Shown here: positions 18,111-26,368 of the stretch, piece after piece
How positions within the stretch are numbered: position 1 is the stretch's first letter
Layout of the letters: every line of letters starts with the position of its first letter
Source: Micromonospora rosaria
GTDB taxonomy: Bacteria; Actinomycetota; Actinomycetes; Mycobacteriales; Micromonosporaceae
Reading direction: 5' to 3'
NCBI RefSeq assembly: GCF_001567585.1
Contig: NZ_LRQV01000042.1
Span: 1-50,007 of the forward strand
Length of the DNA: 50,007 nt
Notes under the pieces: generated by a model
Seen by the model: the letters and a program-made list of their open reading frames with translations, nothing else
What the model was told of the DNA's origin: nothing
Database searches by the model: none
Made by a program: the position numbers and the translations under genes

Positions 18111-18836
18111 GTGAGCCTCACCCTGTTGCCCGCCGTGGACGTCGCCGACGGCCAGGCCGTCCGGCTCGTGCAGGGCGCCGCCGGTAGCGAGACCGCCTAC
18201 GGCGACCCGCTGGAGGCGGCGCTGGCCTGGCAGCGGGACGGGGCGGAGTGGATCCACCTGGTGGACCTCGACGCGGCGTTCGGCCGGGGCTCCAACGCGG
18301 ACCTGCTCGCCGACGTGGTGGGCCGGCTCGACGTCAAGGTGGAGCTCTCCGGCGGCATCCGGGACGACGCCTCGCTGCGCGCCGCCCTCGCCACCGGGGC
18401 GGCCCGGGTCAACATCGGCACCGCCGCCCTGGAGGACCCGCAGTGGTGCGACCGGATCTGCGGCGAGTACGGCGACCGGGTGGCGATCGGGCTGGACGTG
18501 CGGGGCCGTACCCTCGCCGCCCGGGGCTGGACCCGCGACGGCGGTGACCTGTACGAGGTGCTGGAGCGGCTGGACAAGGCCGGGGCCTCCCGGTACGTGG
18601 TCACCGACATCACCAAGGACGGCACCATGCGCGGGCCGAACCTCGACCTGCTGCGCGAGGTCTGCGCCCGGACCGACGCCCCGGTGATCGCCTCCGGTGG
18701 TGTCTCCACCCTCGACGACCTGCGGGCCCTGGCGACCCTGGAGCCGGTCGGGGTGGAGGGCGTGATCGCCGGCAAGGCGCTGTACGCGGGCGCGTTCACC
18801 GTGGCGCAGGCCCTGGCGGTGCTCGCCACCGCCTGA
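18111..18836 (+). CDS. priA: Bifunctional PriA (HisA/TrpF isomerase)
   Basis: A (beta/alpha)8 isomerase acting on ProFAR in histidine synthesis and on phosphoribosyl anthranilate in tryptophan synthesis. The acid/base aspartates are in [18 protein letters not shown] and [14 protein letters not shown]. The loop [13 protein letters not shown], with Arg and Trp as in mycobacterial PriA, separates it from strict HisA. No trpF is seen in the window although trpE, C, B and A are. The length of 241 aa is normal. The start is GTG after GAGGAGAAG. Confidence 0.95.
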   Translation: MSLTLLPAVDVADGQAVRLVQGAAGSETAYGDPLEAALAWQRDGAEWIHLVDLDAAFGRGSNADLLADVVGRLDVKVELSGGIRDDASLRAALATGAARVNIGTAALEDPQWCDRICGEYGDRVAIGLDVRGRTLAARGWTRDGGDLYEVLERLDKAGASRYVVTDITKDGTMRGPNLDLLREVCARTDAPVIASGGVSTLDDLRALATLEPVGVEGVIAGKALYAGAFTVAQALAVLATA

Positions 18837-18887
18837 CGCCCCGAGGAAACCGCCTGACGCTCAGGGAAACCGCCTGACGGCGGCGGG
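18828..18887 (+). repeat. Three 20-bp tandem repeats over the priA stop
   Basis: Copies begin at 18828, 18848 and 18868; each contains ACCGCCTGACG. The first includes the last codons and TGA of priA, so the gene end has been copied twice into the intergenic space. The remaining gap to 18963 holds nothing else clear. Confidence 0.85.
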
Positions 18888-18963
18888 AGACCGCCGGTAC
18901 GGCTGGGCGGGACCCGGTCGTCCGGTCCTCGACCGCCCCACCCGCTGCTGCCAGACTGGGGTG

Positions 18964-21753
18964 GTGAGCGGGGCGACCGTCGGTCGGCAGCCGGAGATCG
19001 ACCGGGTCCGGCACGCCCTGGGCGAGGGCCGGCCGGTCCTGGTCGAGGGGCCGGCCGGGATCGGCAAGACCGCCCTGCACCGGGCGGTGCTGGCCGGCGT
19101 CGCCGACGACGGCTGGACGGTGCTCGGCTGCGCGCCGACGGAGACCGAGGCGGCGCTGCCGTTCGCCGCGCTCGCCGACGTCCTGTCGCCCCTGGCCGAC
19201 CTGGTGCCCGACCTGCCCGTCCCGCAACGGACGGCGGTGACCGGCGTGCTGCTCTCCGGCGAGGTCACCGACCCGGTGGACGAGCGGACGGTGGGCGTGG
19301 CCACCCGGGCCCTGCTCGACGCCGCCGCCCGCGCCCGCCCCGACACCCGGCTGCTGGTGGCGGTGGACGACGCGCCCTGGCTGGACGCGCCGAGCGAACG
19401 GGCGCTGCGGTTCGCGCTGCGTCGACTCGGGTCCCGGGTGGGCGTCCTCGCCACCGCGCGGGCCGACCCGCCCGGGGCGGACCCGGCCCCGCTCGGCCTG
19501 GCCCACGCCGGGGTGCTGCGGGTGGCGTTGGGGCCGCTCGGGGTGGGGCCCCTGCACCACGTGCTGCGGGCCGAGGTGGGCGCCACCCTGCCCCGGCCGC
19601 TGCTGGTCCGGATCGCCCGCGACGCCGGGGGCAACCCGCTGCTGGCCATCGAGTTGGCCCGGGCGGTGCTGCGCCTGCCGCAGCTTCCGGCGCCCGGCGC
19701 GGACCTGCCCGCCGGCCCCTCGCTGCGGCACCTGGTCGCCGACCGGCTGGCCGCGTTGCCGCCCCCGACCCGGCGGGCGATCCGGCTGGCCGCGCTCTGC
19801 GGCACCCCGACCCTGGCCGACCTGGCCCGGTGCGACGTCCCGGCGACCGCCCTCGACGCGGCGGAGGAGGCCGGGCTGGTCGCCGTCGCCGAGCAGCGGA
19901 TCACCTTCACCCACCCGGTGTACGCCGCCGCCGTCCGCGCCGGCATCCCGCCGGGCGTCCGGCGGGGCCTGCACCAGGTGCTGGCCGGTACGGTGACCGA
20001 CCCGGACGAGCGGGCCCGGCACCTCGCCGCCTGCGCGACCGCCCCCGACCCGGACGCGGCGGAGCGGATCGCGGCGGCGGCGGCCCGGCACCGGGCCCGG
20101 GGAGCGGCGGAGGCGGCGGCCGGCCTGTACGACACGGCGGCCCGGCTGACCCCGCGCACCGACCCCGACGGGTACGCCCACCGCCGGCTGGCCGCCGCCG
20201 GGTGCCGGTTCGACAGCGGTGACTACCCGGCCGCGGCGCTGGCCGCCGACCGCGCGGCGGCGGAGCTGACCGGTACCGGCCGCGCCGAGGCGCTGCTGCT
20301 GCGTTCGGTGGTCGCCTGGTGCGCCGAGGACCTGTCGACCAGCCTGTCCGCCGCCGACCTGGCGCTGTCCGCCGCGCCGGCCGGCTCCCCGGTCGCCGGC
20401 CGGGTGCACGCCCACCTGGCGCTGTACCGGGACGCCCCGGACCCGGCCCGGCGGCACGCCGAACAGGCGGTGGCCCTGCTCGCCGCCAGCCCGGCCGACC
20501 GGGCGGTGCACGCGGCGGCGCTGCTGCTGCTCTTCTTCAACGAGGTCCGGGCGGGCCTGCCGGCCCGGACCGACCTGCTGGAGCGGGCGCTGCGGTTGGA
20601 GGGGGACGAGCCGTCCTGGCTGGCCGGGACGGTGCCGGCGGTGTGGTGGAAGGGGGTCGACGAGCACGACCGGTCCCGGGAGCGGCTGCGGTGGATGCTG
20701 GACCGGGCGGTCGCCCGGGGGGACGAGCCCTCCCAGCACGAACTCCTCACCCACCTCGGCGAGACCGAGCTGTTCGCGGGGCGCTGGCCGGCGGCGGCGG
20801 CGCACCTCACCGCCGCCCGCGAGCTGGGCGAGCAGTCCGGTGTCGAGCCGGTGGGCGCGGACTGGCTGGCCGGGCTGCTCGCGGCGGCCCAGGGACGGCT
20901 GGCCGAGGCGAACCGGACCGCCGAGGCGGGGCTGCGCCGCGCCGACGAGCTGGCCGACGGCTGGCGACGCCGGATCCACCAGCAACTGGCCGGGTTCGCG
21001 GCGCTCTGCGGCGGGGCGTACGCGGTGGCGGCCGGGCACTACGGCGCGCTGGCGGCGACCGTCGACGGGATGGGCCTGGCCGAGCCGCTGGCGCAACGGT
21101 TCGAGGCGGACTGGCTGGAGGCGTGCGTCGGCGCGGGCGACCTGGGCACCGCCGAGGCGGCCCTGGAACGGCTGGCCGCCCGGCACCGCCGGCTGCCCCG
21201 GCCCTGGACGACGCTGGGCCTGGCCCGCAGTCGGGTGCTGCTCGCCGGGGCGCGGGGCCGGGACCCGGGCGACGCCCTGGCCGACCTGGTCGCGGCGCGG
21301 GCCGCCGTACCCGCCGGGGTGGTGCCGCTGGAGCGCGCCTGGTGCCTGCTGGTGGCGGGGGTGGCGTACCGCCGGGTCCGGCGTCGCCGCGAGGCGCGGG
21401 CGGCGCTGACCACCGCCGCGCTGGAGTTCGACGCCCTCGGGGCCGCCGGGCTGGCCGCCCGGTCCCGGGCGGAGGCGGCGCGCCTCGGTGGCCGTCCGCC
21501 CGCCCCCCGCGAGCTGACCGGCACCGAGCTGGCGGTGGCCCGGCTCGCCGCCGCCGGCCGGACCAACCGGGTCATCGCCGACACGCTGTTCATCAGCCCG
21601 AAGACGGTCGAGGCGAACCTCGCCCGGATCTACCGCAAGCTGGGTGTGGCCAGCCGCGCCGAACTGGGCGCGGCGATGGCCCGCGAACCGGGCCCGGTCC
21701 CGGCGGCTGGACCCCGCACGGTCCCGGCGGGTGGGCCGGGCGGCGATCGGTAG
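18964..21753 (+). CDS. LuxR-family regulator with AAA ATPase domain (LAL type)
   Basis: A large transcription factor of about 929 residues. The N-terminal P-loop ATPase has Walker A VEGPAGIGKTALHRAV (about residues 25-40) and Walker B LLVAVDDAPWLDAPSERAL. A long helical, TPR-like middle follows (about 280-830). The C-terminal LuxR helix-turn-helix is LAAAGRTNRVIADTLFISP then KTVEANLARIYRKLGVASRA. Such proteins activate nearby genes on binding a maltose-like or unknown ligand; the ligand cannot be told. GTG 18964 lies six bases after CAGACT; GTG 18961 is the alternative. No obvious target cluster adjoins it. Confidence 0.93.
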   Translation: MSGATVGRQPEIDRVRHALGEGRPVLVEGPAGIGKTALHRAVLAGVADDGWTVLGCAPTETEAALPFAALADVLSPLADLVPDLPVPQRTAVTGVLLSGEVTDPVDERTVGVATRALLDAAARARPDTRLLVAVDDAPWLDAPSERALRFALRRLGSRVGVLATARADPPGADPAPLGLAHAGVLRVALGPLGVGPLHHVLRAEVGATLPRPLLVRIARDAGGNPLLAIELARAVLRLPQLPAPGADLPAGPSLRHLVADRLAALPPPTRRAIRLAALCGTPTLADLARCDVPATALDAAEEAGLVAVAEQRITFTHPVYAAAVRAGIPPGVRRGLHQVLAGTVTDPDERARHLAACATAPDPDAAERIAAAAARHRARGAAEAAAGLYDTAARLTPRTDPDGYAHRRLAAAGCRFDSGDYPAAALAADRAAAELTGTGRAEALLLRSVVAWCAEDLSTSLSAADLALSAAPAGSPVAGRVHAHLALYRDAPDPARRHAEQAVALLAASPADRAVHAAALLLLFFNEVRAGLPARTDLLERALRLEGDEPSWLAGTVPAVWWKGVDEHDRSRERLRWMLDRAVARGDEPSQHELLTHLGETELFAGRWPAAAAHLTAARELGEQSGVEPVGADWLAGLLAAAQGRLAEANRTAEAGLRRADELADGWRRRIHQQLAGFAALCGGAYAVAAGHYGALAATVDGMGLAEPLAQRFEADWLEACVGAGDLGTAEAALERLAARHRRLPRPWTTLGLARSRVLLAGARGRDPGDALADLVAARAAVPAGVVPLERAWCLLVAGVAYRRVRRRREARAALTTAALEFDALGAAGLAARSRAEAARLGGRPPAPRELTGTELAVARLAAAGRTNRVIADTLFISPKTVEANLARIYRKLGVASRAELGAAMAREPGPVPAAGPRTVPAGGPGGDR

Positions 21754-21799
21754 GGAAACCCCCGATTACCGTGCGCCCGCCCCGACCTACTGTCAGGTC

Positions 21800-22231
21800 G
21801 TGGCCCGTCGACTCTTCGCGCTCGAACAGTACGACCGCGTCGCGGGTGAGGACGCCGACGACGCGGTCGACCGGCTGACCACCGGGACGACGCTGCTCAC
21901 CGCCGCCGAGGTGACCGAGGTGATTGGTGAGCACGGCGGGCCGCGCCCCGGCACCGGCAACTGCGGGTGGGAGAACCCGGAGACGTACCACTCGATCACG
22001 CTCAGCATCGGCCGGGCGGGTACCGCCGTCGACGGGAACCTGCCCACGCCCGACCCGATCCTCGGCACGCCCGAGCCCGGCCCGGACGGTATCCGGTTCG
22101 TGCGGACCGGTGCCGCCGAGTTCGCCGTCGGGGACCGGTACTGCGAGCTCACCGTGGTCACCTCGGTCACCGACGACCGGGACCGACCCACCCTGGTCCG
22201 CCTCGTGGGCCTGGTCCGTACCCGCCTGTGA
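21800..22231 (+). CDS. DUF3558-like protein without signal peptide
   Basis: A 143-residue protein resembling the domain of the following lipoprotein: TTLLTAAEVTEVIGEHGG then CGWENPETYHSITLSIG, ending in a beta-rich stretch with one more cysteine (DRYCELTVVTSV). It has no signal sequence or lipobox, unlike typical DUF3558 proteins. The two cysteines (about residues 55 and 115) may pair if it is exported some other way. GTG 21800 lies six bases after TACTGT, so it is probably leaderless; longer starts would run into the LuxR gene. A small stem, ATCGG/CCGAT (21746-21766), may end the LuxR transcript. Confidence 0.72.
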   Translation: MARRLFALEQYDRVAGEDADDAVDRLTTGTTLLTAAEVTEVIGEHGGPRPGTGNCGWENPETYHSITLSIGRAGTAVDGNLPTPDPILGTPEPGPDGIRFVRTGAAEFAVGDRYCELTVVTSVTDDRDRPTLVRLVGLVRTRL

Positions 22232-22263
22232 GCATCGTCCCGACCGACAGGAGTCCCTGGTGA
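22228..22263 (+). other. Mini-ORF linking the two DUF3558-like genes (GTGA to GTGA)
   Basis: GTG 22228 overlaps the upstream stop and, after MSIVPTDRSPW, its TGA overlaps the lipoprotein GTG at 22260. ACAGGAG inside it serves as the lipoprotein ribosome site. Same stop-start geometry as in the his and trp runs. Confidence 0.33.
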
Positions 22264-22847
22264 AGCAGATTCGACGTGGTACCCGCCGGGCCGCGCTCGG
22301 GCTGGTCACGCCGGCCGTCGTGGCGCTGGCCGTGCTCGGGCTGGCCGGCTGTGGCGGCCCCGGCGCGGCGGTGCCGTCCGGGGCCGGGGAACCGCCCGCG
22401 CCGAGTGTCGAGCGTCCGGCGGAGCCGGGGGCCGAGCCCTCGGCGGAGCCGGGCGGAGACCCGGGGGAGCCGACGGGCGGAGCCGTGCCCGAGGCCTGCG
22501 CGCTGGTCGACCAGCGGGAGGCCGAGCAGCTCGCCGGCACCGCGCTGAACGAGCCCGTGCCGGTCCGGGAGACCTGCACGTACACCGGGCCGGTCGACGG
22601 GCCGACCGCCCAGGTCGAGGTCTTCGTCGGGGACGGGGCCGCGAAGTTCCTCGGCATCGAGCGGGAACTCGGGCACGAACTGCGCCCGCTGGCCGGCGTC
22701 GGCGACGAGGCGTACGCCACGCAGGAGGCGGTCTTCGTCCACAAGTCCGGGGTGTGGGTCTCGGTGCGGCTGGTCCGGCTCAACGACCCGGCCGAGAACC
22801 GCGCCCCGCTGGAGCGGATCGCCCGCACGGTGGCCACCCGCCTCTGA
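22260..22847 (+). CDS. DUF3558-like lipoprotein
   Basis: 195 residues. The N-terminus is a lipoprotein signal: basic start MKQIRRGTRR, hydrophobic core, lipobox LAGC with cysteine at about residue 33. A Pro/Glu/Gly linker (about 40-75) leads to a DUF3558-like domain with CALVDQREAEQLAGTALNEP, CTYTGPVDGPTAQVEVFVGD and GVGDEAYATQEAVFVHKSGV. Processing would need Lgt and LspA, both encoded in this window. GTG 22260 follows ACAGGAG. Its stop codon is inside a 19-bp tandem repeat. Confidence 0.85.
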   Translation: MKQIRRGTRRAALGLVTPAVVALAVLGLAGCGGPGAAVPSGAGEPPAPSVERPAEPGAEPSAEPGGDPGEPTGGAVPEACALVDQREAEQLAGTALNEPVPVRETCTYTGPVDGPTAQVEVFVGDGAAKFLGIERELGHELRPLAGVGDEAYATQEAVFVHKSGVWVSVRLVRLNDPAENRAPLERIARTVATRL

Positions 22848-22957
22848 CGGCACCGCCGGGCGCTGCCGTCACTGCCGGGTTCCGACGTCACTGCCGGGTT
22901 CTGCCGTCACTGCCGGGTCCTGACGGGACTGCCCGGTCCTGCCGTCACCGCCGGGCG
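22844..22957. repeat. Six 19-bp tandem repeats filling a convergent intergenic region
   Basis: Units start at 22844, 22863, 22882, 22901, 22920 and 22939, each about CTGCCGTCACTGCCGGGTT with few changes. The first unit holds the lipoprotein TGA; the last covers the 3' end of the SRPBCC gene, which ends at 22945 on the other strand. There is no gap between units, so this is not a CRISPR array. Confidence 0.92.
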
Positions 22958-23430
22958 GGCGGCAGCACCCGCCGGTAGTGGGCGATCAACGCCTCGTCCG
23001 GGCCGCCGCCCGGCGGCGCGGTCCGTCCGGCCAGCGTCGCGGCGAGGTCCGCGAGGCAGCGGTCCCACCCGGCGGCGGTGTGGGCCGTCCAGTCCGGGTC
23101 GAGCACGGTGTTGCTCAGCCGGAGCAGGCACCCGTCGCCGTCCTCCGCCAGGGTCCAGCGCAGGTGCTCCCCGCTCCAGGTGAAGGCCAGCACCCGGGGC
23201 GGGTCGAACTCGGTGATCGGCGCGGTCTCCGGCGCGCCGTCGCCGAAGTCCAGGGTGAGCGACCCGCCGGGGCGGGCGTCGATCTCCACCCGGCAGGGGA
23301 ACCACCGGCTCAGCTCGGCCCCGGTGGTCAGCGCCGCCCAGACCCGGGTCGGTGGGTGCGGGTACCGGCGGGCGACGTGCAGGACCGGCCCGTCGGGGCC
23401 GCTGGTGTCCAGGGTGACGTCGGTGCCCAT
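22945..23430 (-). CDS. SRPBCC (AHSA1-like) domain protein
   Basis: A 161-residue START/Bet v1-like fold: VARRYPHPPTRVWAALTTGA then ELSRWFPCRVEID (residues 20-50), GGSLTLDFGDG, ITEFDPPRVLAFTW, and the C-terminal helix HTAAGWDRCLADLAATL. AHSA1-like proteins bind hydrophobic ligands; no specific ligand can be named. The gene starts 3 bp after the ArsR gene stop on the same strand, a very common two-gene operon in actinobacteria. Its last codons lie within the 19-bp repeat. Confidence 0.92.
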   Translation of the reverse strand: MGTDVTLDTSGPDGPVLHVARRYPHPPTRVWAALTTGAELSRWFPCRVEIDARPGGSLTLDFGDGAPETAPITEFDPPRVLAFTWSGEHLRWTLAEDGDGCLLRLSNTVLDPDWTAHTAAGWDRCLADLAATLAGRTAPPGGGPDEALIAHYRRVLPPARR

Positions 23431-23433
23431 GGT

Positions 23434-23757
23434 TCAGGTTCCTTCCGGAGGCGTGCTGCTGTCGAGGTGGTCCGCGAGGTCGTCCAGGCGCTGGACCCAG
23501 AACCGCCGGTACGGCGCGAGCCAGGCGTCCAGTTCGCGCAGCGCGTCGGGCCGCAGCCGGTACCGGCGGCGTTGCCGCTCGACGGTCTCGGTGACCAGCC
23601 CGGCCTCGCGCAGCACCCGTAGGTGTTTGGAGACGTTGGGCTGGGAGAGGTCGAGCGCGGCGGTCAGCTCCTTGACGATCAGCCCGTCGCCGCCCCGCAG
23701 GGTGTCCAGGATCCGCCGGCGGCTCGGGTCCGCCAGGACGGTGAAGAGGTCGACCAC
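23434..23757 (-). CDS. ArsR-family winged-helix repressor
   Basis: 107 residues. The winged helix is clear: VLADPSRRRILDTLRGGDGL, IVKELTAALDLSQPNVSKHL and RVLREAGLVTETVERQRRRY. There are no metal-binding cysteines (no CxC in helix 3), so it is not a metal sensor of the classical type; it is like the SdpR/YczG group paired with SRPBCC partners. GTG start at 23757. It heads the operon with the SRPBCC gene and probably represses its own promoter through the palindrome at 23777. Confidence 0.93.
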   Translation of the reverse strand: MVDLFTVLADPSRRRILDTLRGGDGLIVKELTAALDLSQPNVSKHLRVLREAGLVTETVERQRRRYRLRPDALRELDAWLAPYRRFWVQRLDDLADHLDSSTPPEGT

Positions 23758-23776
23758 GCCCTATGATGCTTTGCTG

Positions 23777-23786
23777 GTTATATAAC
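23777..23786. promoter_or_regulatory. Palindrome GTTATATAAC, probable ArsR operator
   Basis: A perfect 10-bp palindrome in the 85-bp divergent region between the ArsR and OhrR-like genes. On the minus strand it directly follows TTGACA (23787-23792), the best -35 for the ArsR operon, so a bound repressor would block that promoter. It could also affect the divergent gene. Confidence 0.55.
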
Positions 23787-23842
23787 TGTCAAGGCATGTA
23801 AATTGAGTCGTGCGCAATCGGATCGCGCGCTACGGTCGAGGC

Positions 23843-24307
23843 GTGACCGATCCGCTGGGGGTGCGCCGACAGGTGTGCTTCGCGCTGTACGCGGCGCAGC
23901 GCGCCCTGACCGACGTCTACCGGCCGATCCTCGACGAGTTCGGGCTGACCTACCCGCAGTACCTGGTCCTGCTGGTGCTCTGGGAACGGGACGCCGCCGG
24001 CGACGGCCGGACCCCGCCCACGGTCTCCGAACTCGGCGCCGCGCTGCGGCTGGACTCCGGCACCCTCTCGCCGCTGCTGAAACGGCTGGAGGTGGCGGGG
24101 CTGGTGCGACGGCGGCGGTCGACCCGCGACGAGCGGCGGGTGGAGGTGACGCTGACCGACGCCGGCCTCGCGTTGCGGCAGCCGATGTGCCAGGTGCCGC
24201 GGCGCGTGGTCGAGGCGACCGGCCTCACCGAGGCGGAGCTGGTCGGCCTGCGCGACACCCTCACCCGGGTCACCGAGACCATCCACCGAGCGACCGAGCG
24301 GTCGTGA
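23843..24307 (+). CDS. OhrR-like MarR-family peroxide/electrophile-sensing regulator
   Basis: 154 residues from GTG 23843, which lies six bases after TACGGT (leaderless). MarR winged helix: LTYPQYLVLLVLWE, LGAALRLDSGTLSPLLKRLE, then RRRSTRDERRVEVTLTDAG. Near the N-terminus QVCFALYAAQRALTDVYRPI then LDEFGLTYPQY carries Cys12, Tyr26 and Tyr37. Their spacing equals that of the sensing Cys15, Tyr29 and Tyr40 of Bacillus OhrR. No ohr thiol peroxidase gene is nearby; the next gene is an NADPH oxidoreductase, so that may be the target. A longer start at 23810 is possible. Confidence 0.9.
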   Translation: MTDPLGVRRQVCFALYAAQRALTDVYRPILDEFGLTYPQYLVLLVLWERDAAGDGRTPPTVSELGAALRLDSGTLSPLLKRLEVAGLVRRRRSTRDERRVEVTLTDAGLALRQPMCQVPRRVVEATGLTEAELVGLRDTLTRVTETIHRATERS

Positions 24308-24403
24308 CCGTCGGCACCCCCGGGCCGCCCGCCGGCCCCGGGCGCGCCACCGGACGGACCCGACCCTCCCGACGACCCGTACCGGCGCCCGAAAGGCAGG
24401 CCC

Positions 24404-25405
24404 ATGAGCACCGTCAACCGTGAGATCCACCTCGCCTCCCGCCCCACCGGGTGGCCGACGGCGGAGAACTTCCGCCTCGTCGAGGCCGCCGTGCCCACCC
24501 CCGGGCCGGGGCAGATCGTGGTACGCAACCAGTACGTCTCCGTGGACCCGTACATGCGGGGCCGGATGAACGACGTCAAGTCCTACGTGCCGCCGTACCG
24601 GCTCGACGCCCCGCTCGACGGTGGAGCGGTCGGCGAGGTGGTGGCCAGCCAGGCCGAGGGGTTCGACCCCGGCGACGTGGTGCTGCACGGGCTCGGCTGG
24701 CGGGAGTACGCCCTCCTCGACGCCACCGCCGCCCGCCCGGTCGACCCGACCCTGGCCCCGGTCACCGCGTACCTGTCGGTGCTCGGGATGACCGGGCTCA
24801 CCGCGTACGCCGGGCTGCTGGAGGTGGCCGCGATGAAGCCCGGCGAGACCGTCTTCGTCTCCGCCGCGGCCGGCGCGGTGGGCAGCCTGGTCGGCCAGAT
24901 CGCCACCCTCAAGGGCGCCGGCCGGGTGATCGGCAGCGCCGGCTCGGCGGCCAAGGTCGACCGGCTGCGCGCGCTCGGCTTCGACGCCGCGTTCGACTAC
25001 CACGACGGCCCGGTACGGGACTCGCTGGCCGCCGCCGCCCCGGACGGCGTCGACGTGTACTTCGACAACGTCGGCGGCGACCACCTGGAGGCCGCCATCG
25101 CGGCGATGAACCTGCACGGCCGGGCCGCGATCTGCGGCATGATCGCCCAGTACAACGCCACCGAGCCGCCGGCCGCGCCGCGCAACCTGGCGCAGGTCAT
25201 CGGCAAGCGACTGACCCTGCGCGGGTTCCTCGTCGCCGACCACGGCCACCTGCGGGAGCAGTTCGTCACGGAGGTGGCCGGCTGGCTGCGCGAGGGGAAG
25301 CTGTCCTACGACGAGACGATCGTCGACGGTCTCGACCAGGCGCCCGAGGCCTTCCTCGGCCTGCTGCGCGGCGACAACCTCGGCAAGATGCTCGTCCGGG
25401 TGTAA
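24404..25405 (+). CDS. NADPH-dependent medium-chain reductase (YncB/CurA, PTGR-like)
   Basis: Zinc-independent MDR-superfamily enzyme reducing activated double bonds (alkenals/alkenones) with NADPH. 333 residues. The N-terminal catalytic fold includes VRNQYVSVDPYMRGRMND; the Rossmann fold has TVFVSAAAGAVGSLVGQIA then GSAGSAAKVDRLR; GVDVYFDNVGGDHLEAAI and CGMIAQYNATEPP are family blocks. The start is ATG after GAAAGGCAGG. It follows the OhrR-like gene by 96 bp in the same direction, which suggests induction by oxidants or reactive carbonyls. Confidence 0.93.
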   Translation: MSTVNREIHLASRPTGWPTAENFRLVEAAVPTPGPGQIVVRNQYVSVDPYMRGRMNDVKSYVPPYRLDAPLDGGAVGEVVASQAEGFDPGDVVLHGLGWREYALLDATAARPVDPTLAPVTAYLSVLGMTGLTAYAGLLEVAAMKPGETVFVSAAAGAVGSLVGQIATLKGAGRVIGSAGSAAKVDRLRALGFDAAFDYHDGPVRDSLAAAAPDGVDVYFDNVGGDHLEAAIAAMNLHGRAAICGMIAQYNATEPPAAPRNLAQVIGKRLTLRGFLVADHGHLREQFVTEVAGWLREGKLSYDETIVDGLDQAPEAFLGLLRGDNLGKMLVRV

Positions 25406-25406
25406 G

Positions 25407-25499
25407 GAAGGGCCCCCTGTTAACGCCTCCGGTAGAGAAGGGTCCCCTTCTCACCCCCCCCGGGATGCACGCGCCGGCAGCGCCGACAGCATCCCGGGG
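25407..25499. terminator. Intergenic repeat and strong hairpin before hisF
   Basis: The gap begins with two direct repeats of GAAGGG(C/T)CCCCT, 30 bp apart (25407 and 25437); the second contains the small palindrome GAAGGG-TC-CCCTTC. Then CCCCGGGATGC (25458-25468), a 20-base loop and GCATCCCGGGG (25489-25499) form a perfect 11-bp stem. It probably ends the reductase transcript. From memory, GAAGGGCCCC-type intergenic sequences are common in Micromonospora genomes. Confidence 0.65.
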
Positions 25500-25524
25500 C
25501 GGCAGGCGGCGGGACGGGAGAGGA

Positions 25525-25530
25525 TAGGCT
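25525..25530 (+). promoter_or_regulatory. -10 box of hisF (leaderless)
   Basis: TAGGCT, seven bases before ATG 25538, with no ribosome site. The hairpin at 25458-25499 lies just upstream of the expected -35. Confidence 0.62.
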
Positions 25531-25537
25531 TTCCGGC

Positions 25538-26305
25538 ATGACGGTGGCGGTACGGGTGATCCCGTGTCTGGACGTGGACGCCGGTCGGGTGGTCAAGGGA
25601 GTCAACTTCCTCGACCTGCGCGACGCCGGTGACCCGGTGGAACTGGCCGCGGCGTACGACCGGGCGGGCGCGGACGAGCTCACCTTCCTCGACGTCACCG
25701 CCTCCTCCAGTGACCGGGGCACCATGCTCGACGTGGTCCGGCGGACGGCGGAGTCGGTCTTCATCCCGTTGACCGTCGGCGGCGGGGTCCGACAGGTCGC
25801 CGACGTCGACACCCTGCTGCGCGCCGGCGCGGACAAGGTCGGGGTGAACACGGCCGCGATCGCCCGGCCGGAGCTGATCGCCGAGATCGCCGACCGGTTC
25901 GGCCGGCAGGTGCTGGTGCTCTCGCTGGACGTCCGGCGGGCACCGGCGGGGACCACGCCCAGCGGGTTCGAGGTGACCACGCACGGCGGCCGGCGGGGCA
26001 CCGGCCTCGACGCGGTCGAGTGGGCGGGCCGTGGCGCCGAACTGGGGGCGGGGGAGATCCTGCTCAACTCGATGGACGCCGACGGGACCAAGGCCGGCTT
26101 CGACCTCGAACTGATCGGCGCGGTCCGGCAGGTGGTCGACGTGCCCGTGATCGCCAGCGGGGGCGCCGGTGAGGTGGCCCACTTCCCGCCCGCGATCGGC
26201 GCGGGTGCGGACGCGGTCCTGGCCGCCAGCGTCTTCCACTTCGGCGAGCTGACCGTCACCGAGGTCAAGGACGCCCTGCGCACCGCCGGCCACCCCGTCC
26301 GCTGA
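25538..26305 (+). CDS. hisF: Imidazole glycerol phosphate synthase, cyclase subunit
   Basis: TIM-barrel cyclase that uses ammonia from HisH to form imidazole-glycerol phosphate and AICAR. The catalytic aspartates lie in [18 protein letters not shown] and [38 protein letters not shown] is a phosphate-binding block. The length of 255 aa is normal. It is monocistronic, apart from the hisDCBH-priA run, with its own leaderless promoter and a terminator after it. Confidence 0.97.
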   Translation: MTVAVRVIPCLDVDAGRVVKGVNFLDLRDAGDPVELAAAYDRAGADELTFLDVTASSSDRGTMLDVVRRTAESVFIPLTVGGGVRQVADVDTLLRAGADKVGVNTAAIARPELIAEIADRFGRQVLVLSLDVRRAPAGTTPSGFEVTTHGGRRGTGLDAVEWAGRGAELGAGEILLNSMDADGTKAGFDLELIGAVRQVVDVPVIASGGAGEVAHFPPAIGAGADAVLAASVFHFGELTVTEVKDALRTAGHPVR

Positions 26306-26310
26306 CCGGC

Positions 26311-26341
26311 CGACCGCCCGGCGCTGCGGCGGGGGCGGTCG
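26311..26341. terminator. Bidirectional terminator between hisF and the winged-helix gene
   Basis: CGACCGCCC (26311-26319), a 13-base loop and GGGCGGTCG (26333-26341) in the 63-bp convergent gap. A perfect 9-bp stem; no T-tract. Confidence 0.68.
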
Positions 26342-26368
26342 ACCCGAAGGGCTCCGGCGGTCGGTGGC

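Noticed and set aside
22844..22957. CRISPR-like array
   Set aside because: The 19-bp units are directly adjacent with no unique spacers, and there are no cas genes.
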